In this document: piece by piece, positions 9,012 to 18,644 of the stretch
How the letters are laid out: each line of letters opens with the position of its first letter
Position numbering within the stretch: position 1 is the first letter of the stretch
Assembly (NCBI RefSeq): GCF_024584805.1
Contig: NZ_CP075715.1
Location: forward strand, 1,848,001-1,912,000
DNA from: Streptomyces sp. FIT100
GTDB lineage: Bacteria; Actinomycetota; Actinomycetes; Streptomycetales; Streptomycetaceae
Length of the DNA: 64,000 nucleotides
Direction of reading: 5' to 3'
Position numbers and translations under genes: made by a program
The notes under the pieces: generated by a model
Told to the model about the DNA's origin: nothing
The model's database searches: none
The model's input: the letters and a program-made list of their open reading frames with translations, nothing else

Positions 9012-9995
9012 TCATGCCTTCACCAGGCCCTTCGTCGCATGGCCGCCGAGCGCGAGGTACACGTCCTCCAGGCTCGGCGTCGCCAGGGTGAAGTCGTCCA
9101 GCGCCGCGAACGCCTCGCCGCCGGTCACCGCCGCGACGGCGGCCCGCGCCTCGTCCGGGCTCAGCCGCAGCACCCAGCGGCGCCCCGACTCCTGCGCGGA
9201 ACCCCGCAGCGCGGCGACCTCGGGCACGTCGAGCGGCGCCCGCTCGCGCCACACCAGTTCGAGCCGGACGTCCCCGGCGACGCGCTCCTTGAGGCCCGTG
9301 GGCGTGTCGCAGGCGATGACCCGGCCCCGTTCCAGGACGGCGACGCGGTCGAGGACGGTCTCGGCCTCGATGACGTTGTGGGTGACGAGCAGCACGGTCG
9401 CACCGTGCTCGGCCCGGCGGCGGTCGACCGCGGCCCAGACGGCGCGCCGGGCGACCGGGTCCATTCCGGTCGTGGGCTCGTCCAGGACGAGGACCGGCCG
9501 CGCGCCGACGAGGGCGGCGGCGAAGCAGGCGAGCCGGCGCTGTCCGCCGGACAGCTTCCTCAGGGGGCGTCCGGCCAGCGCGGTCAGCCCGAGCTCGTCG
9601 AGTACGGTGTCGCGCTCGGCCCGTGCCTCGTGGACACCGAGCCCTCGCAGCCGCCCCGTCGTCTCGGCGGCGAGCGCCACGGTGAGCTCGTCCAGGGCCG
9701 TGGACTCCTGGCCGAGGTAGCCGATGAGCCGGGAGGCCCGTTCGGGGTGGCGCACGAGATCGTGGCCGAGCACCTCGACGGCGCCCGAGTCGGGGCGCAT
9801 CAGACCGGTGAGCTGGCGGACCAGGGTGGACTTGCCGGCGCCGTTGGGGCCGAGCAGCCCGAAGATCTCGCCGGCGCGGACGGCCAGCGAGACGCCGTCG
9901 TTGGCACGCACCTCGGGGGTCGCGGGGGTCCCTCGCCGGGCGCGCGCGGCGGGATACGTCTTGACCAGATCCCGCACCACGCACACCGTACTCAC
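9012..9995 (-). CDS. ABC transporter ATP-binding protein
   Basis: A 327-residue cytosolic ATPase partner of the permease downstream. Walker A GLLGPNGAGKSTL (about residues 47-59), signature LRKLSGGQRRLA, Walker B PVLVLDEPTTGMD and the switch histidine in LLVTHNV are all intact. The C-terminal ~90 residues form the extra domain typical of DrrA-like exporters. The frame is open further upstream, but GTG 9995 (VSTVCVVRDLVKTYP) is where similarity begins. Confidence 0.94.
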   Translation of the reverse strand: MSTVCVVRDLVKTYPAARARRGTPATPEVRANDGVSLAVRAGEIFGLLGPNGAGKSTLVRQLTGLMRPDSGAVEVLGHDLVRHPERASRLIGYLGQESTALDELTVALAAETTGRLRGLGVHEARAERDTVLDELGLTALAGRPLRKLSGGQRRLACFAAALVGARPVLVLDEPTTGMDPVARRAVWAAVDRRRAEHGATVLLVTHNVIEAETVLDRVAVLERGRVIACDTPTGLKERVAGDVRLELVWRERAPLDVPEVAALRGSAQESGRRWVLRLSPDEARAAVAAVTGGEAFAALDDFTLATPSLEDVYLALGGHATKGLVKA

Positions 9996-10023
9996 GAGGG
10001 ACGAGCCTACGGGGTCCGCGGCG

Positions 10024-11298
10024 CTACTCCCCCGCGGGGGCGCGTTCGGCGGCCGCGCGGACGTCGATCTCACGCCAGAATCCGGCCCGGATGGCATAGC
10101 GGTCGTGCTCGTCGATCTGGTCGTCCTTGTGGGCGAGGAGCCCGAACCTGGCAGCGTAGCGGAGCAGTTCGCCGTCGATACGGTGCGGAATGCGCGGGTA
10201 CATGGTGGACAGCTTCTGCACGTGCGCGGGGTCCGGGAGGCGTTCCATCCAGCGGCGGGCGAAGACCTGGCCGACCTCGTAGGGGTCGCCGCCGACGGTG
10301 GTGATGTCCTCCTCGCGGTCGGCCCAGCGCTGCTCGGCGCTGGTGAGCTGGGCGAGGGTGGGCAGGGAGGCGGTCTCCGGCGGTTCGCCGAGCGCCCCGT
10401 TGCCGGGGCGCTCGACCCAGCCCTTGTCGGAGGACCAGCGCAGGGTGGCACCCGCCGGATGCCGCTCTGCGGTGGCGGCGGGGCCGCGCAGTCCCGCGAG
10501 GTCCTTGGGGGTGGGGACGCCCTTCGCGCCGGTGGCGACGGAGCCGACGGAGCCCGCGGGGCCGGCCGTGGCCGGGGCGCCGTCGTCGACGGCCGGAGCC
10601 GTCGATCCGTTCCGTGCCGCCGCGGCCTGGGCGCGGGCCTCGTCGCCGCGCTCCGCCGAAGCGGCGAGCGCCGCCTCGGGCAGCGGGGCGGAGAGGATCG
10701 CGGCGATCTCGGGGCGGGGCACGGGCGGCGGGGTGCAGATGCCGCCGAGGTCCTTGGCCCGCACGGCCTGGGTGATCCAGGCGCGGTCGAGCACGCGGCG
10801 CTCGTCGGCCTCGGCGACGAGGTCCTCGGACTGGTTGTAGTCGCCGTCGGCGGCCTGGACGGCCCAGAGGTGGACGGCCACCCCGTGTTCCTTGGCTGAC
10901 ATCAGCCCGGGCAGCAGATCCCCGTCCCCGGTCACGAGGACCACATCGGAGCAGGCGCGATTTCTGGCCAGTTCGGTGAGCTCCGCGTGCATGGCCGCGT
11001 CGACGCCCTTCTGGGCCCAGCGGCCGTCGCTGCGGGTCAGCGCGCCGAGCCGGACGGTGACCCGGGGCATGACCCGCAGCCTGCGGTGCTCGGGCTGGGG
11101 CACGCGGTCGGGCGCGCCGTCGAACCAGTAGATGCGCAGCAGCGGGCGTTCCGTATCGGCCTCGGCGCGGTCGCGCAGGGCCTGGATGAGGGCCGCGTGG
11201 TCGACGGTGATACGGGAGCGGGCCGGTTCTCCGGCGAGAAGACTCGCGGCGGCGCCCAGCAGATAGCCGGCGTCCACCAGGACGACGCAGCGGTCCAC
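10024..11298 (-). CDS. NYN (PIN-like nuclease) domain protein
   Basis: A 424-residue cytosolic protein. The N-terminal ~170 residues are a NYN/LabA-type PIN-like fold: VVLVDAGYLLGA with the first acidic residue, IYWFDGAPD, QKGVDAAMHAEL, SDVVLVTGDGDLLPG and AVHLWAVQ, giving the conserved aspartates expected of a metal-dependent RNase site. The middle is Pro/Ala-rich linker. The C-terminal ~100 residues form a helical domain of unknown role. Start chosen as GTG 11298 (VDRCVVLVDAG) with AGAGGGTGG upstream; GTG 11307 is possible. RNA cleavage is inferred from the family, not shown. Confidence 0.85.
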   Translation of the reverse strand: MDRCVVLVDAGYLLGAAASLLAGEPARSRITVDHAALIQALRDRAEADTERPLLRIYWFDGAPDRVPQPEHRRLRVMPRVTVRLGALTRSDGRWAQKGVDAAMHAELTELARNRACSDVVLVTGDGDLLPGLMSAKEHGVAVHLWAVQAADGDYNQSEDLVAEADERRVLDRAWITQAVRAKDLGGICTPPPVPRPEIAAILSAPLPEAALAASAERGDEARAQAAAARNGSTAPAVDDGAPATAGPAGSVGSVATGAKGVPTPKDLAGLRGPAATAERHPAGATLRWSSDKGWVERPGNGALGEPPETASLPTLAQLTSAEQRWADREEDITTVGGDPYEVGQVFARRWMERLPDPAHVQKLSTMYPRIPHRIDGELLRYAARFGLLAHKDDQIDEHDRYAIRAGFWREIDVRAAAERAPAGE

Positions 11299-11552
11299 GT
11301 GTTCCACCCTCTTTCGGGAACCTCGGGATCGGAGTTGCTTCGGGTTTCCTTCGAGTCTGCCCGAACGCCGGGTGGTTGACGGCCGGAACTCGATCATCGG
11401 CGTGGCGGATCGTGAAGCCGCAGAACACCCCCGGTTCGTTACACACCGCAATGATCCGAAATGCGCTGGATATCCGCTTATGTGAGGCTGATGGCGGCCC
11501 TGCCCCAGGCCCTGGCCGACGCCGGGGCCTTCATCCCCCAGGAGGCATCACC

Positions 11553-11726
11553 ATGGCCAAGAACAAGAACCGGGACCGCAAGATACAGACGGGCTCGACC
11601 GCCGAGCGCAGCGCCCAGGACGCCCGTACGTCCTCGATGGAGGCCCAGGGCGAACAGCGCGACACGCGCGTCAACCCGGGCGGTACGTCCCACAAGGGCC
11701 GTTCGAAGCGCTTCGGCCACAACTGA
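11553..11726 (+). CDS. Small basic hydrophilic protein (57 aa)
   Basis: A 57-residue protein with no hydrophobic segment: MAKNKNRDRK at the start and SHKGRSKRFGHN at the end, rich in Arg, Lys, Gln, Ser. An excellent ribosome site (CAGGAGG) lies 8 bases before the ATG. I recognise it only as a small conserved Streptomyces protein; nucleic-acid binding is possible from charge but not shown. It is convergent with dnaE and followed by a perfect terminator hairpin. Confidence 0.85.
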   Translation: MAKNKNRDRKIQTGSTAERSAQDARTSSMEAQGEQRDTRVNPGGTSHKGRSKRFGHN

Positions 11727-11745
11727 CACGTCGCCTTGCCGCATG

Positions 11746-11786
11746 CCTGAGGGGGCGCACCCGGTGACCGGGTGCGCCCCCTCAGG
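11746..11786. terminator. Bidirectional terminator between the small gene and dnaE
   Basis: A perfect 20-bp inverted repeat (arms 11746-11765 and 11767-11786, CCTGAGGGGGCGCACCCGGT and its inverse) with almost no loop. It sits 20 bases after the small gene and 10 bases beyond the dnaE stop, so it can end transcription from both sides. Confidence 0.9.
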
Positions 11787-11795
11787 CGATTCGGC

Positions 11796-14700
11796 TCAGC
11801 CGGCCAGGCAGGACGGGCCGAGCAGCACCTTCAGATCGCCGAAGAGGGCCGGATCGGGCTGGACCCGGTGCCGGTCGAGGCGGAGCACCGTGGTCTTGCG
11901 GGCGCCCTGGAGCTTGATCCGCACCTCGGTGTTGCCCTTGTGGTGGCCGAGGATCTCGCCGAGACGGCTGATCATGGGCGGGGTGACCTTCACCGTCGGG
12001 ATGGTGATGACCACCGGGGCGTTGGTCCCGGCCGACGACAGGTCGGGGACCATCAGCTCCATCGCGACGAGCCGCGGCACGTCCTCGCGCTTGTCGAGCC
12101 GTCCCTTGACGAAGACCACGGTGTCCTCGACGAGTTGGGTGGACACCAGCTGGTAGGTGGCCGGGAAGAACATGCACTCGATGGAGCCCGCCAGGTCCTC
12201 GACGGTGGCGATCGCCCACGCGTTGCCCTGCTTGGTCATCTTCCGCTGGAGTCCGGAGATGATGCCGCCGATGGTGACGACCGCTCCGTCCGCGTGCTCA
12301 CCGCCGGTGAGTTGGGCGATCGCCGCGTCGCTCTTGTCGCTGAGCACATGCTCGATACCGAAGAGCGGGTGGTCGGAGACGTACAGACCGAGCATCTCGC
12401 GCTCCTGCGCGAGCAGGTACGACTTCTCCCACTCGACGTCCGAGAACTCGACGTCGAGGCCGAAGCCCGGCTCGGAGGAGCCGTCGTCCGAGTCGCCCAT
12501 CCCGCCGAAGAGGTCGAACTGCCCCTCGGCCTCCTTGCGCTTGACCGCCACCACATTGTCGATCATCGGCTCGTGCTGGGCGACGAGGCCCTTGCGGGTG
12601 TGGCCCATCTCGTCGAAGGCGCCCGCCTTGATGAGCGACTCGACGGTCCGCTTGTTGCAGACGACGGCCTCGACCTTGTCGAGGAAGTCGGGGAAGGAGC
12701 TGTACTTCCCCTTGGACTTGCGGCACTTGATGATCGACTCGACGACGTTCGTACCGACGTTGCGGACGGCCGTGAGACCGAAGAGGATCACGTCGTCGCC
12801 CTGGGCCGCGAAGTTCGACTCGGACTCGTTCACATTGGGCGGCAGCACCTTGATGCCCATGCGGCGGCACTCGTTCAGATAGACCGCGGACTTGTCCTTG
12901 TCGTCCTTGACCGAGGTGAGCAGGGCCGCCATGTACTCGGCCGGGTAGTTGGCCTTGAGATAGGCCGTCCAGTAGGAGACCAGGCCGTACGCCGCGGAGT
13001 GGGCCTTGTTGAAGGCGTAGCCGGCGAAGGGGACCAGGACGTCCCACAGGGCCTGGATGGCCTCGTCGCTGTAGTCGTTCTTCCGGGCGCCGGCCTGGAA
13101 GATGGTGAAGTTCTTCGCCAGCTCCTCGGGCTTCTTCTTGCCCATGACGCGGCGGAGGATGTCGGCCTCGCCGAGCGAGTACCCGGCGATGATCTGGGCG
13201 GCCTTCTGCACCTGCTCCTGGTAGACGATCAGGCCGTAGGTGACCGCGAGGACCTCTTCGAGCGGCGCCGCCAGCTCCTTGTGGATCGGCGTGATCTCCT
13301 GGCGGCCGTTCTTGCGCTCCGCGTAGTTGATGTGCGAGTTCATGCCCATCGGGCCCGGCCGGTACAGGGCCGAGACGGCGGAGATGTCCTCGAAGTTGTC
13401 GGGCTGCATCTGGCGGAGCAGCGAGCGCATCGGGCCGCCGTCGAACTGGAAGACGCCGAGGGTGTCGCCGCGGCAGAGCAGTTCGAAGGTCTTGGGGTCG
13501 TCCAGCGGCAGGGCGAGCATCTCCAGGTCGATGCCCTTGTTGGCCTTCACCATCTTGATGGCGTCGTCCATGATCGTGAGGTTGCGCAGGCCCAGGAAGT
13601 CCATCTTCAGCAGGCCGAGCGACTCGCACTGGGGGTAGTCCCACTGTGTGATGGTCACGCCGTCGGTGTGCCGCACCCAGATCGGGGCGTGGTCGACGAT
13701 GGGCTCGCTGGACATGATCACGCCGGCGGCGTGCACGCCCATCTGCCGGACCAGGCCCTCGACGCCCTTGGCGGTGTCGATGACCTTCTTCACGTCCGGT
13801 TCGTTCTCGTACATCGACCGGATCTCGCCCGCCTCGCTGTAACGCGGGTGGGAGGGGTCGGTGATGCCGTTGAGGTCGATGCCCTTGCCGAGGACGTCGG
13901 CCGGCATCGCCTTGGTGAGCCGGTCGCCCATCGCGTACGGATAGCCCAGCACGCGCGCGGAGTCCTTGATGGCGTTCTTCGCCTTGATCTTGCCGTAGGT
14001 GCCGATCATGGCGACCTTGTCCGCGCCGTACTTCTCGGTCACGTACCTGATCACCTCGACGCGCCTGCGCTCGTCGAAGTCGATGTCGACATCGGGCATG
14101 GAGACGCGCTCGGGGTTGAGGAACCGCTCGAAGATCAGTCCGTGCGGGATCGGGTCGAGGTCGGTGATCCCCATCGCGTACGCGACGATCGATCCGGCTG
14201 CGGACCCACGGCCGGGGCCGACCGCGATGCCGTTCTTCTTGGCCCACATGATGAAGTCGGCGACGACCAGGAAGTACCCCGGGAACCCCATCTGGATGAT
14301 GACGTCCATCTCGTACTCGACCTGCTTCTGCCGGTCCTCGGGGACGCCGCCGGGGAAGCGGCGGTCCATGCCCTGGCGGACCTCCTCCTTGAACCAGGTG
14401 ACCTCGGTGAAGCCCTCGGGGATGTCGAACTTCGGCATGAGGTTCTTCGCCTCGAACATGCCCTCGGTGTTGATCTGCTCCGCGACCAGCAGCGTGTTGC
14501 GGCAGCCCTCCTGCCAGGCGTCGGAGGAGTCGATGGCGTACATCTCGTCGGTCGACTTCAGGTAGTAGCCGGTGCCGTCGAACTTGAAGCGGTCGGGGTC
14601 CGAGAGGTTCTTGCCGGTCTGGATGCACAGCAGCGCGTCATGGGCGGTCGCCTCGTGCGCGTACGTGTAGTGCGAGTCGTTGGTGACCAGCGGGGGGATG

Positions 14701-15341
14701 CCGAGCTTCTTGCCGATCTCCAGGAGTCCGTCGCGGACCCGGCGCTCGATCTCGATGCCGTGGTCCATCAGCTCCAGGAAGTACCGGTCCTTGCCGAAGA
14801 TCTCCTGGTACTCGGCGGCCGACTTCAGGGCCTCGTCGTACTGGCCGAGACGCAGCCGGGTCTGGAGCTCGCCGGAGGGGCAGCCGGTGGAGGCGATCAG
14901 GCCCTCGGACCACTGCGAGATGGTCTCCTTGTCCATACGGGGCCACTTCTGGAGCCAGCCCTCGGCGTACGCGTCCGAGGAGAGGCGGAAGAGGTTGTGC
15001 AGACCCGTCTTGTTCGCCGCCCAGATCGTCTTGTGGGTGTAACCACCCGAACCGGAGACGTCGTCCCGCTTCTGGTGCGGCTGGCCCCACTGGATCTTGC
15101 GCTTGTTGCGCCGCGACTCGGGCGCGACATACGCCTCGATGCCGATGATCGGGGTGACCCCGGCCTTCTGCGCGGAGTGGAAGAAGTCGTACGCCCCGTG
15201 GAGGTTGCCGTGATCGCTCATGGCGATGTGCGTCATGCCCATCTCGTTGCAGGCATTGAACATGTCCTTGAGCCGCGCCGCACCGTCCAGCAGCGAGTAC
15301 TGGGTGTGAACGTGCAGGTGCGTAAAAGGCGGCTTGGTCAC
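11796..15341 (-). CDS. dnaE: DNA polymerase III alpha subunit
   Basis: Replicative polymerase, 1,181 residues, of the DnaE1 type. Order of domains: PHP domain from the start (THLHVHTQYSLLDG, SDHGNLHGA), polymerase palm with PDVDIDFDERRR (metal-binding aspartates) and VGPGRGSAAGS, thumb/fingers with YQEQVQ and FNKAHSAAYG, a helix-hairpin-helix region, and the C-terminal OB domain (VVTIGGIISGLQRKMTKQGN). GTG 15341 (VTKPPFTHLHVHTQ) follows GGAGG and matches the family N-terminus; the frame is open further upstream without similarity. Single gene, convergent with the 57-aa gene. Confidence 0.98.
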   Translation of the reverse strand: MTKPPFTHLHVHTQYSLLDGAARLKDMFNACNEMGMTHIAMSDHGNLHGAYDFFHSAQKAGVTPIIGIEAYVAPESRRNKRKIQWGQPHQKRDDVSGSGGYTHKTIWAANKTGLHNLFRLSSDAYAEGWLQKWPRMDKETISQWSEGLIASTGCPSGELQTRLRLGQYDEALKSAAEYQEIFGKDRYFLELMDHGIEIERRVRDGLLEIGKKLGIPPLVTNDSHYTYAHEATAHDALLCIQTGKNLSDPDRFKFDGTGYYLKSTDEMYAIDSSDAWQEGCRNTLLVAEQINTEGMFEAKNLMPKFDIPEGFTEVTWFKEEVRQGMDRRFPGGVPEDRQKQVEYEMDVIIQMGFPGYFLVVADFIMWAKKNGIAVGPGRGSAAGSIVAYAMGITDLDPIPHGLIFERFLNPERVSMPDVDIDFDERRRVEVIRYVTEKYGADKVAMIGTYGKIKAKNAIKDSARVLGYPYAMGDRLTKAMPADVLGKGIDLNGITDPSHPRYSEAGEIRSMYENEPDVKKVIDTAKGVEGLVRQMGVHAAGVIMSSEPIVDHAPIWVRHTDGVTITQWDYPQCESLGLLKMDFLGLRNLTIMDDAIKMVKANKGIDLEMLALPLDDPKTFELLCRGDTLGVFQFDGGPMRSLLRQMQPDNFEDISAVSALYRPGPMGMNSHINYAERKNGRQEITPIHKELAAPLEEVLAVTYGLIVYQEQVQKAAQIIAGYSLGEADILRRVMGKKKPEELAKNFTIFQAGARKNDYSDEAIQALWDVLVPFAGYAFNKAHSAAYGLVSYWTAYLKANYPAEYMAALLTSVKDDKDKSAVYLNECRRMGIKVLPPNVNESESNFAAQGDDVILFGLTAVRNVGTNVVESIIKCRKSKGKYSSFPDFLDKVEAVVCNKRTVESLIKAGAFDEMGHTRKGLVAQHEPMIDNVVAVKRKEAEGQFDLFGGMGDSDDGSSEPGFGLDVEFSDVEWEKSYLLAQEREMLGLYVSDHPLFGIEHVLSDKSDAAIAQLTGGEHADGAVVTIGGIISGLQRKMTKQGNAWAIATVEDLAGSIECMFFPATYQLVSTQLVEDTVVFVKGRLDKREDVPRLVAMELMVPDLSSAGTNAPVVITIPTVKVTPPMISRLGEILGHHKGNTEVRIKLQGARKTTVLRLDRHRVQPDPALFGDLKVLLGPSCLAG

Positions 15342-15510
15342 GGCGGAGGGCCTCCGGCAAACGAGCGATGACGGACTGGGTGGACAGCGTGGAAGTCTAC
15401 GACCCTGCACTGACACTCGCGGGGCACTCCGCACTACCTTCGTGCGTTGAGCGGGACGGAACACCTGTCCCTTTTGTCATGTACCGCTTGTAACCGGGAG
15501 GCACCCAGCG

Positions 15511-16851
15511 ATGTCGGTCCACCAGCCCACGGCTGACGAGCGCGGCGGGGAGATCCTCGCCGTCTTCGGCACGGCCTTCGGCGAGCTCCTGGCCGCCGAC
15601 CCGGCCGCGTTCCGGGTGAAGTTCCGCAAGATGGCGGCCTCCGCCTTCGCGTTCTACCGGGGCACGGCGTGCCTCTTCTACCACGACCTGGCGCGCGGGC
15701 AGCACGCCGGACCGTACCTGGACGAGCGCACCAGCCGGGTGTGGATCCACGGCGACCTCCACGCCGAGAACTTCGGCACGTACATGGACTCCACGGGCCG
15801 CCTGATCTTCAACGTCAACGACTTCGACGAGGCGTACGTCGGCCCGTTCACCTGGGACGTCAAGCGGCTCTCCGCCTCGCTGGCGCTGATCGGCTACACG
15901 AAGGCGCTCAGCGACGAGCAGATCACCGAGCTGGTCCGGATCTACGCCGCGGCCTACCGCGAGCGCGTCCACGCCCTCGCGACCGGCGCGAAGAACGACG
16001 AGGTGCCGCCCTTCACGCTGGACACGGCCGAGGGCCCGCTGCTGGGAGCCCTGCGCAGCGCCCGGGCGCTGACCCGCTTCGGGCTGCTCGACTCGATGAC
16101 GGAGATCCGGGAGTACGAGCGGCGCTTCGCCGAGGGCGGCGGCTCGATCGAGCTGGACGCCGCGACGCGGTACAAGGTCCTGGCGGCCTTCGACGGCTAC
16201 CTGGAGACGCTGCCCGAGTCGAGCCTGACGCGCCCGGACTCGTACCGGGTCAAGGACGTCGTCGGCCGGCGCGGCATCGGCATCGGCTCCGCCGGTCTGC
16301 CCTCGTACAACATCCTGCTGGAGGGCAACAGCGACGCGCTGGAGAACGACGTCGTGATCTACATGAAGCAGGCGCAGACCCCGGCGGTCTCCCGGCACAT
16401 CACCGACGAGCGGGTGCGGGGCTACTTCCAGCACGAGGGCCACCGCACGGTGATCTCGCAGCGCGCGCTCCAGGACCACGCCGACCCGTGGCTGGGCTGG
16501 ACGGAGATCGAAGAGGGAGGGGGCCGGTCGGGACAGCTCGTCGCGGAGGTCTCCCCGTACGCGGTCGACCTGGACTGGTCGGACATCGACGACCCGGCGG
16601 AGATCGCGGCGACCGTGGCGGACCTGGGCCGGGCCACGGCGACGATGCACGCCGCGGCGGACGACGAGAGCGGCCACTCGCTGGTGCCGTTCTGCACGGA
16701 GCGGGCCATCGACGCGGCGATCGCGGCGGACGAGGACGGCTTCGGGGACCTGCTGGTGGACTTCGCGCACAGCTACGGCGCGCAGGCGCGTGCCGACCAC
16801 CAGATCTTCGTGGACCTCTTCCGGAACGGAAGGATCCCCGGACTGAGCTGA
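15511..16851 (+). CDS. DUF2252 family protein (kinase-like fold)
   Basis: A 446-residue cytosolic protein of a family related to aminoglycoside/choline-type kinases. The catalytic-loop-like VWIHGDLHAENFGTY (about residues 76-90) and metal-binding-like FNVNDFDEAYVGPFTWDVKR (about 101-120) are intact. FYRGTACLFY and YMKQAQTPAVSRHI are other family marks. The phosphoryl acceptor is not known. ATG 15511 follows GGGAGGCACCC. Monocistronic: the nearest plus-strand gene begins 160 bases later after a palindrome. Confidence 0.88.
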   Translation: MSVHQPTADERGGEILAVFGTAFGELLAADPAAFRVKFRKMAASAFAFYRGTACLFYHDLARGQHAGPYLDERTSRVWIHGDLHAENFGTYMDSTGRLIFNVNDFDEAYVGPFTWDVKRLSASLALIGYTKALSDEQITELVRIYAAAYRERVHALATGAKNDEVPPFTLDTAEGPLLGALRSARALTRFGLLDSMTEIREYERRFAEGGGSIELDAATRYKVLAAFDGYLETLPESSLTRPDSYRVKDVVGRRGIGIGSAGLPSYNILLEGNSDALENDVVIYMKQAQTPAVSRHITDERVRGYFQHEGHRTVISQRALQDHADPWLGWTEIEEGGGRSGQLVAEVSPYAVDLDWSDIDDPAEIAATVADLGRATATMHAAADDESGHSLVPFCTERAIDAAIAADEDGFGDLLVDFAHSYGAQARADHQIFVDLFRNGRIPGLS

Positions 16852-16905
16852 CCCGGGCCTGCACTGACCCGGCCTGCACTGACCCGGACCGCGCCGCCCC
16901 CGACC

Positions 16906-16925
16906 GCGCCGTCCCGGGACGGCGC
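16906..16925. terminator. Palindrome downstream of the DUF2252 gene
   Basis: GCGCCGTCCCGGGACGGCGC is a perfect 20-bp palindrome 55 bases after the stop. The surrounding 80 bases contain degenerate direct repeats (CCTGCACTGACCCGG twice; GGGACGGCGCC twice). Likely a rho-independent-type terminator without a T-run, as is common in Streptomyces. Confidence 0.5.
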
Positions 16926-17014
16926 CGGCCCGGGACGGCGCCGAGGCCAGGGCTGCGCCGAGGCCGGTTCCTTTAGGGACCGCTTACAGGCCCACATGGC
17001 ACACTCCTCCCTTG

Positions 17015-17695
17015 ATGGACATTTCAGGGGCGCGGCTCAGGGGGCTGCGGGCAGCGATCTTCACGGCGCTCGTCGTGACGCTGTCCGTGGCCTCCCATGT
17101 GCTGCTCTCCCGGGTGCCGCTGCCCCTGCTCACGGTGGGTGCCGTCGCCGCAGGGATCTTCCTGGTCGCGTACGCGCTGGCGGGACGCGAGCGCGGATAC
17201 GGTCCGATCGCGGCCGTGCTGGTCCCGCTGGAGCTGGCCGCGGACACGGTCTTCACCACCGGCCAGCACGTCTGCTACGGCGCCGCGGGCGGCCCCGTCG
17301 CCGGTTCGCTGCGTGCGGTCGGCGTCGACGTGCTGTGCGGCGGCCGGGTCGGCGCCCCGCTGCCCGGCGTGGCCACGTCCGCGGGGCGCGGCGCCGGGCT
17401 GCTCGACTCCCCCGACCCCTCGGTGCCCTGGCTGCTGCTGGCCGCGCACATCTCGGTCGGGCTGCTCGCCGCGGCCTGGCTGCGCCACGGCGAGTCGGCG
17501 CTCGCGGCGCTGCTGCGGGCGGCGGGCGCCTGCGCGTTCCGGCCGCTGCTGGTCGCCGTGGCCGCGGTCCGCGACCGCCGCAGGCCCGCACGTTCCGGGG
17601 CACGCGTCCCGGACCGCACCCGGCCCGCCCTCACCCGCCACATCGTGCACTCCGTACGGCGGAGGGGACCGCCGCGGGCTCTCGCTCTCGCCTGA
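17015..17695 (+). CDS. Hypothetical membrane protein
   Basis: About 226 residues with several hydrophobic segments: AAIFTALVVTLSVASHVLL, LLTVGAVAAGIFLVAYALA, IAAVLVPLELAADTVF, PWLLLAAHISVGLLAAAWL and ACAFRPLLVAVAAV, then a basic ~45-residue cytosolic tail. I do not recognise the family. Three cysteines (QHVCYG, DVLCGG, GACAF) are present. ATG 17015 chosen; the preceding in-frame TTG at 17012 is possible and the ribosome site is weak. It is 50 bases ahead of a DsbA-like gene on the same strand, so a linked role in extracytoplasmic redox or folding is conceivable but unproven. Confidence 0.65.
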   Translation: MDISGARLRGLRAAIFTALVVTLSVASHVLLSRVPLPLLTVGAVAAGIFLVAYALAGRERGYGPIAAVLVPLELAADTVFTTGQHVCYGAAGGPVAGSLRAVGVDVLCGGRVGAPLPGVATSAGRGAGLLDSPDPSVPWLLLAAHISVGLLAAAWLRHGESALAALLRAAGACAFRPLLVAVAAVRDRRRPARSGARVPDRTRPALTRHIVHSVRRRGPPRALALA

Positions 17696-17745
17696 GCCTT
17701 CCGGCACACCCCCCTCACCCCATCTGTCGTACGGAGAAGACCATC

Positions 17746-18558
17746 ATGAGTGCACGCAACAGCCAGGCCAACAAGGCTGCCGCCCGCGAGCGGCTGCGCG
17801 CGGAGCGCGAGCGCCAGGCCAAGAAGGACAAGGTCAAGCGGCAGCTCGTCGTCGTCGCCTCGACCGTCGCCGTCCTGGCGGCGGCCGGCGGCGTCGGCTA
17901 CGCCGTCATGCAGGCCAACAAGCCCACCGCGTGGGAGGCCGCCAAGTCCGCGAAGGTCATCGCGCCCAAGAACACCGAGGGCGAGAACGGCACGACGGTC
18001 GTCATCGGCAAGCCGGCCGCGCAGAAGACCCTTGAGCTGTACGAGGACTCGCGCTGCCCGGTCTGCGCGACCTTCGAGCAGGCGGTCGGCGAGACGGTCA
18101 AGAAGGACGTCGACGCCGGGAAGTACAAGGTCAAGTACATCGGTGCGACCTTCATCGACAACGCCACCAACGGCGAGGGCTCGAAGAACGCCCTGTCCGC
18201 GCTCGGCGCCGCGCTCGACGTGAGCCCCGAGGCGTTCATGGAGTACAAGGCCGCTCTCTACTCCACGAAGTTCCACCCGGAGGAGAACAACGACAAGTTC
18301 GCCAAGGACGCCTACCTCATCGAGGTGGCCGACTCGGTGCCCGCCCTCAAGAAGAACGCGGCCTTCGAGAAGGCGGTGAAGGACGGCACCTACGACGCGT
18401 GGGCGCTGAAGATGTCCGCGACGTTCGACTCCAGCGGCGTCCAGGGCACTCCGACGCTGAAGATGGACGGCAAGAAGGTCACCGTCGAAGGCAGCGACAA
18501 CGTGCCCATGACGGTGGCCGAGTTCAACGCCGCCGTCGACAAGGCCCTCAAGGGGTAA
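17746..18558 (+). CDS. Membrane-anchored DsbA-like thioredoxin-fold protein
   Basis: A 270-residue protein: a highly charged cytosolic start (residues 1-33), one membrane anchor (LVVVASTVAVLAAAGGVGYAV, about 35-55), then an extracytoplasmic DsbA/thioredoxin_4 domain. The active site CPVC sits in YEDSRCPVCATFEQ (about residues 98-111) and the cis-proline loop is GVQGTPTLKMDG. It is predicted to make or exchange disulfides in exported proteins. ATG 17746 after ACGGAGAAG. Length and layout fit the usual actinobacterial form. A strong terminator follows at 18578-18615. Confidence 0.92.
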   Translation: MSARNSQANKAAARERLRAERERQAKKDKVKRQLVVVASTVAVLAAAGGVGYAVMQANKPTAWEAAKSAKVIAPKNTEGENGTTVVIGKPAAQKTLELYEDSRCPVCATFEQAVGETVKKDVDAGKYKVKYIGATFIDNATNGEGSKNALSALGAALDVSPEAFMEYKAALYSTKFHPEENNDKFAKDAYLIEVADSVPALKKNAAFEKAVKDGTYDAWALKMSATFDSSGVQGTPTLKMDGKKVTVEGSDNVPMTVAEFNAAVDKALKG

Positions 18559-18577
18559 CACCGCACGGCGCTTTCCG

Positions 18578-18615
18578 AACGGGCAGACGAACTTTCCCCA
18601 ATTCGTCTGCCCGTT
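18578..18615 (+). terminator. Terminator after the DsbA-like gene
   Basis: Perfect 14-bp stem (AACGGGCAGACGAA, 18578-18591, with its inverse at 18602-18615) and a 10-nt loop, 20 bases past the stop and 30 bases before the phoD start. Confidence 0.9.
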
Positions 18616-18644
18616 GGCCCTACTGGTCAGTAGTCTGATCGCCC

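Noticed and set aside
11772..15371. A 1,199-residue open frame antisense to dnaE
   Set aside because: It is the shadow of dnaE codon bias; its product is low-complexity Asp/Leu/Val-rich with no recognisable domain.
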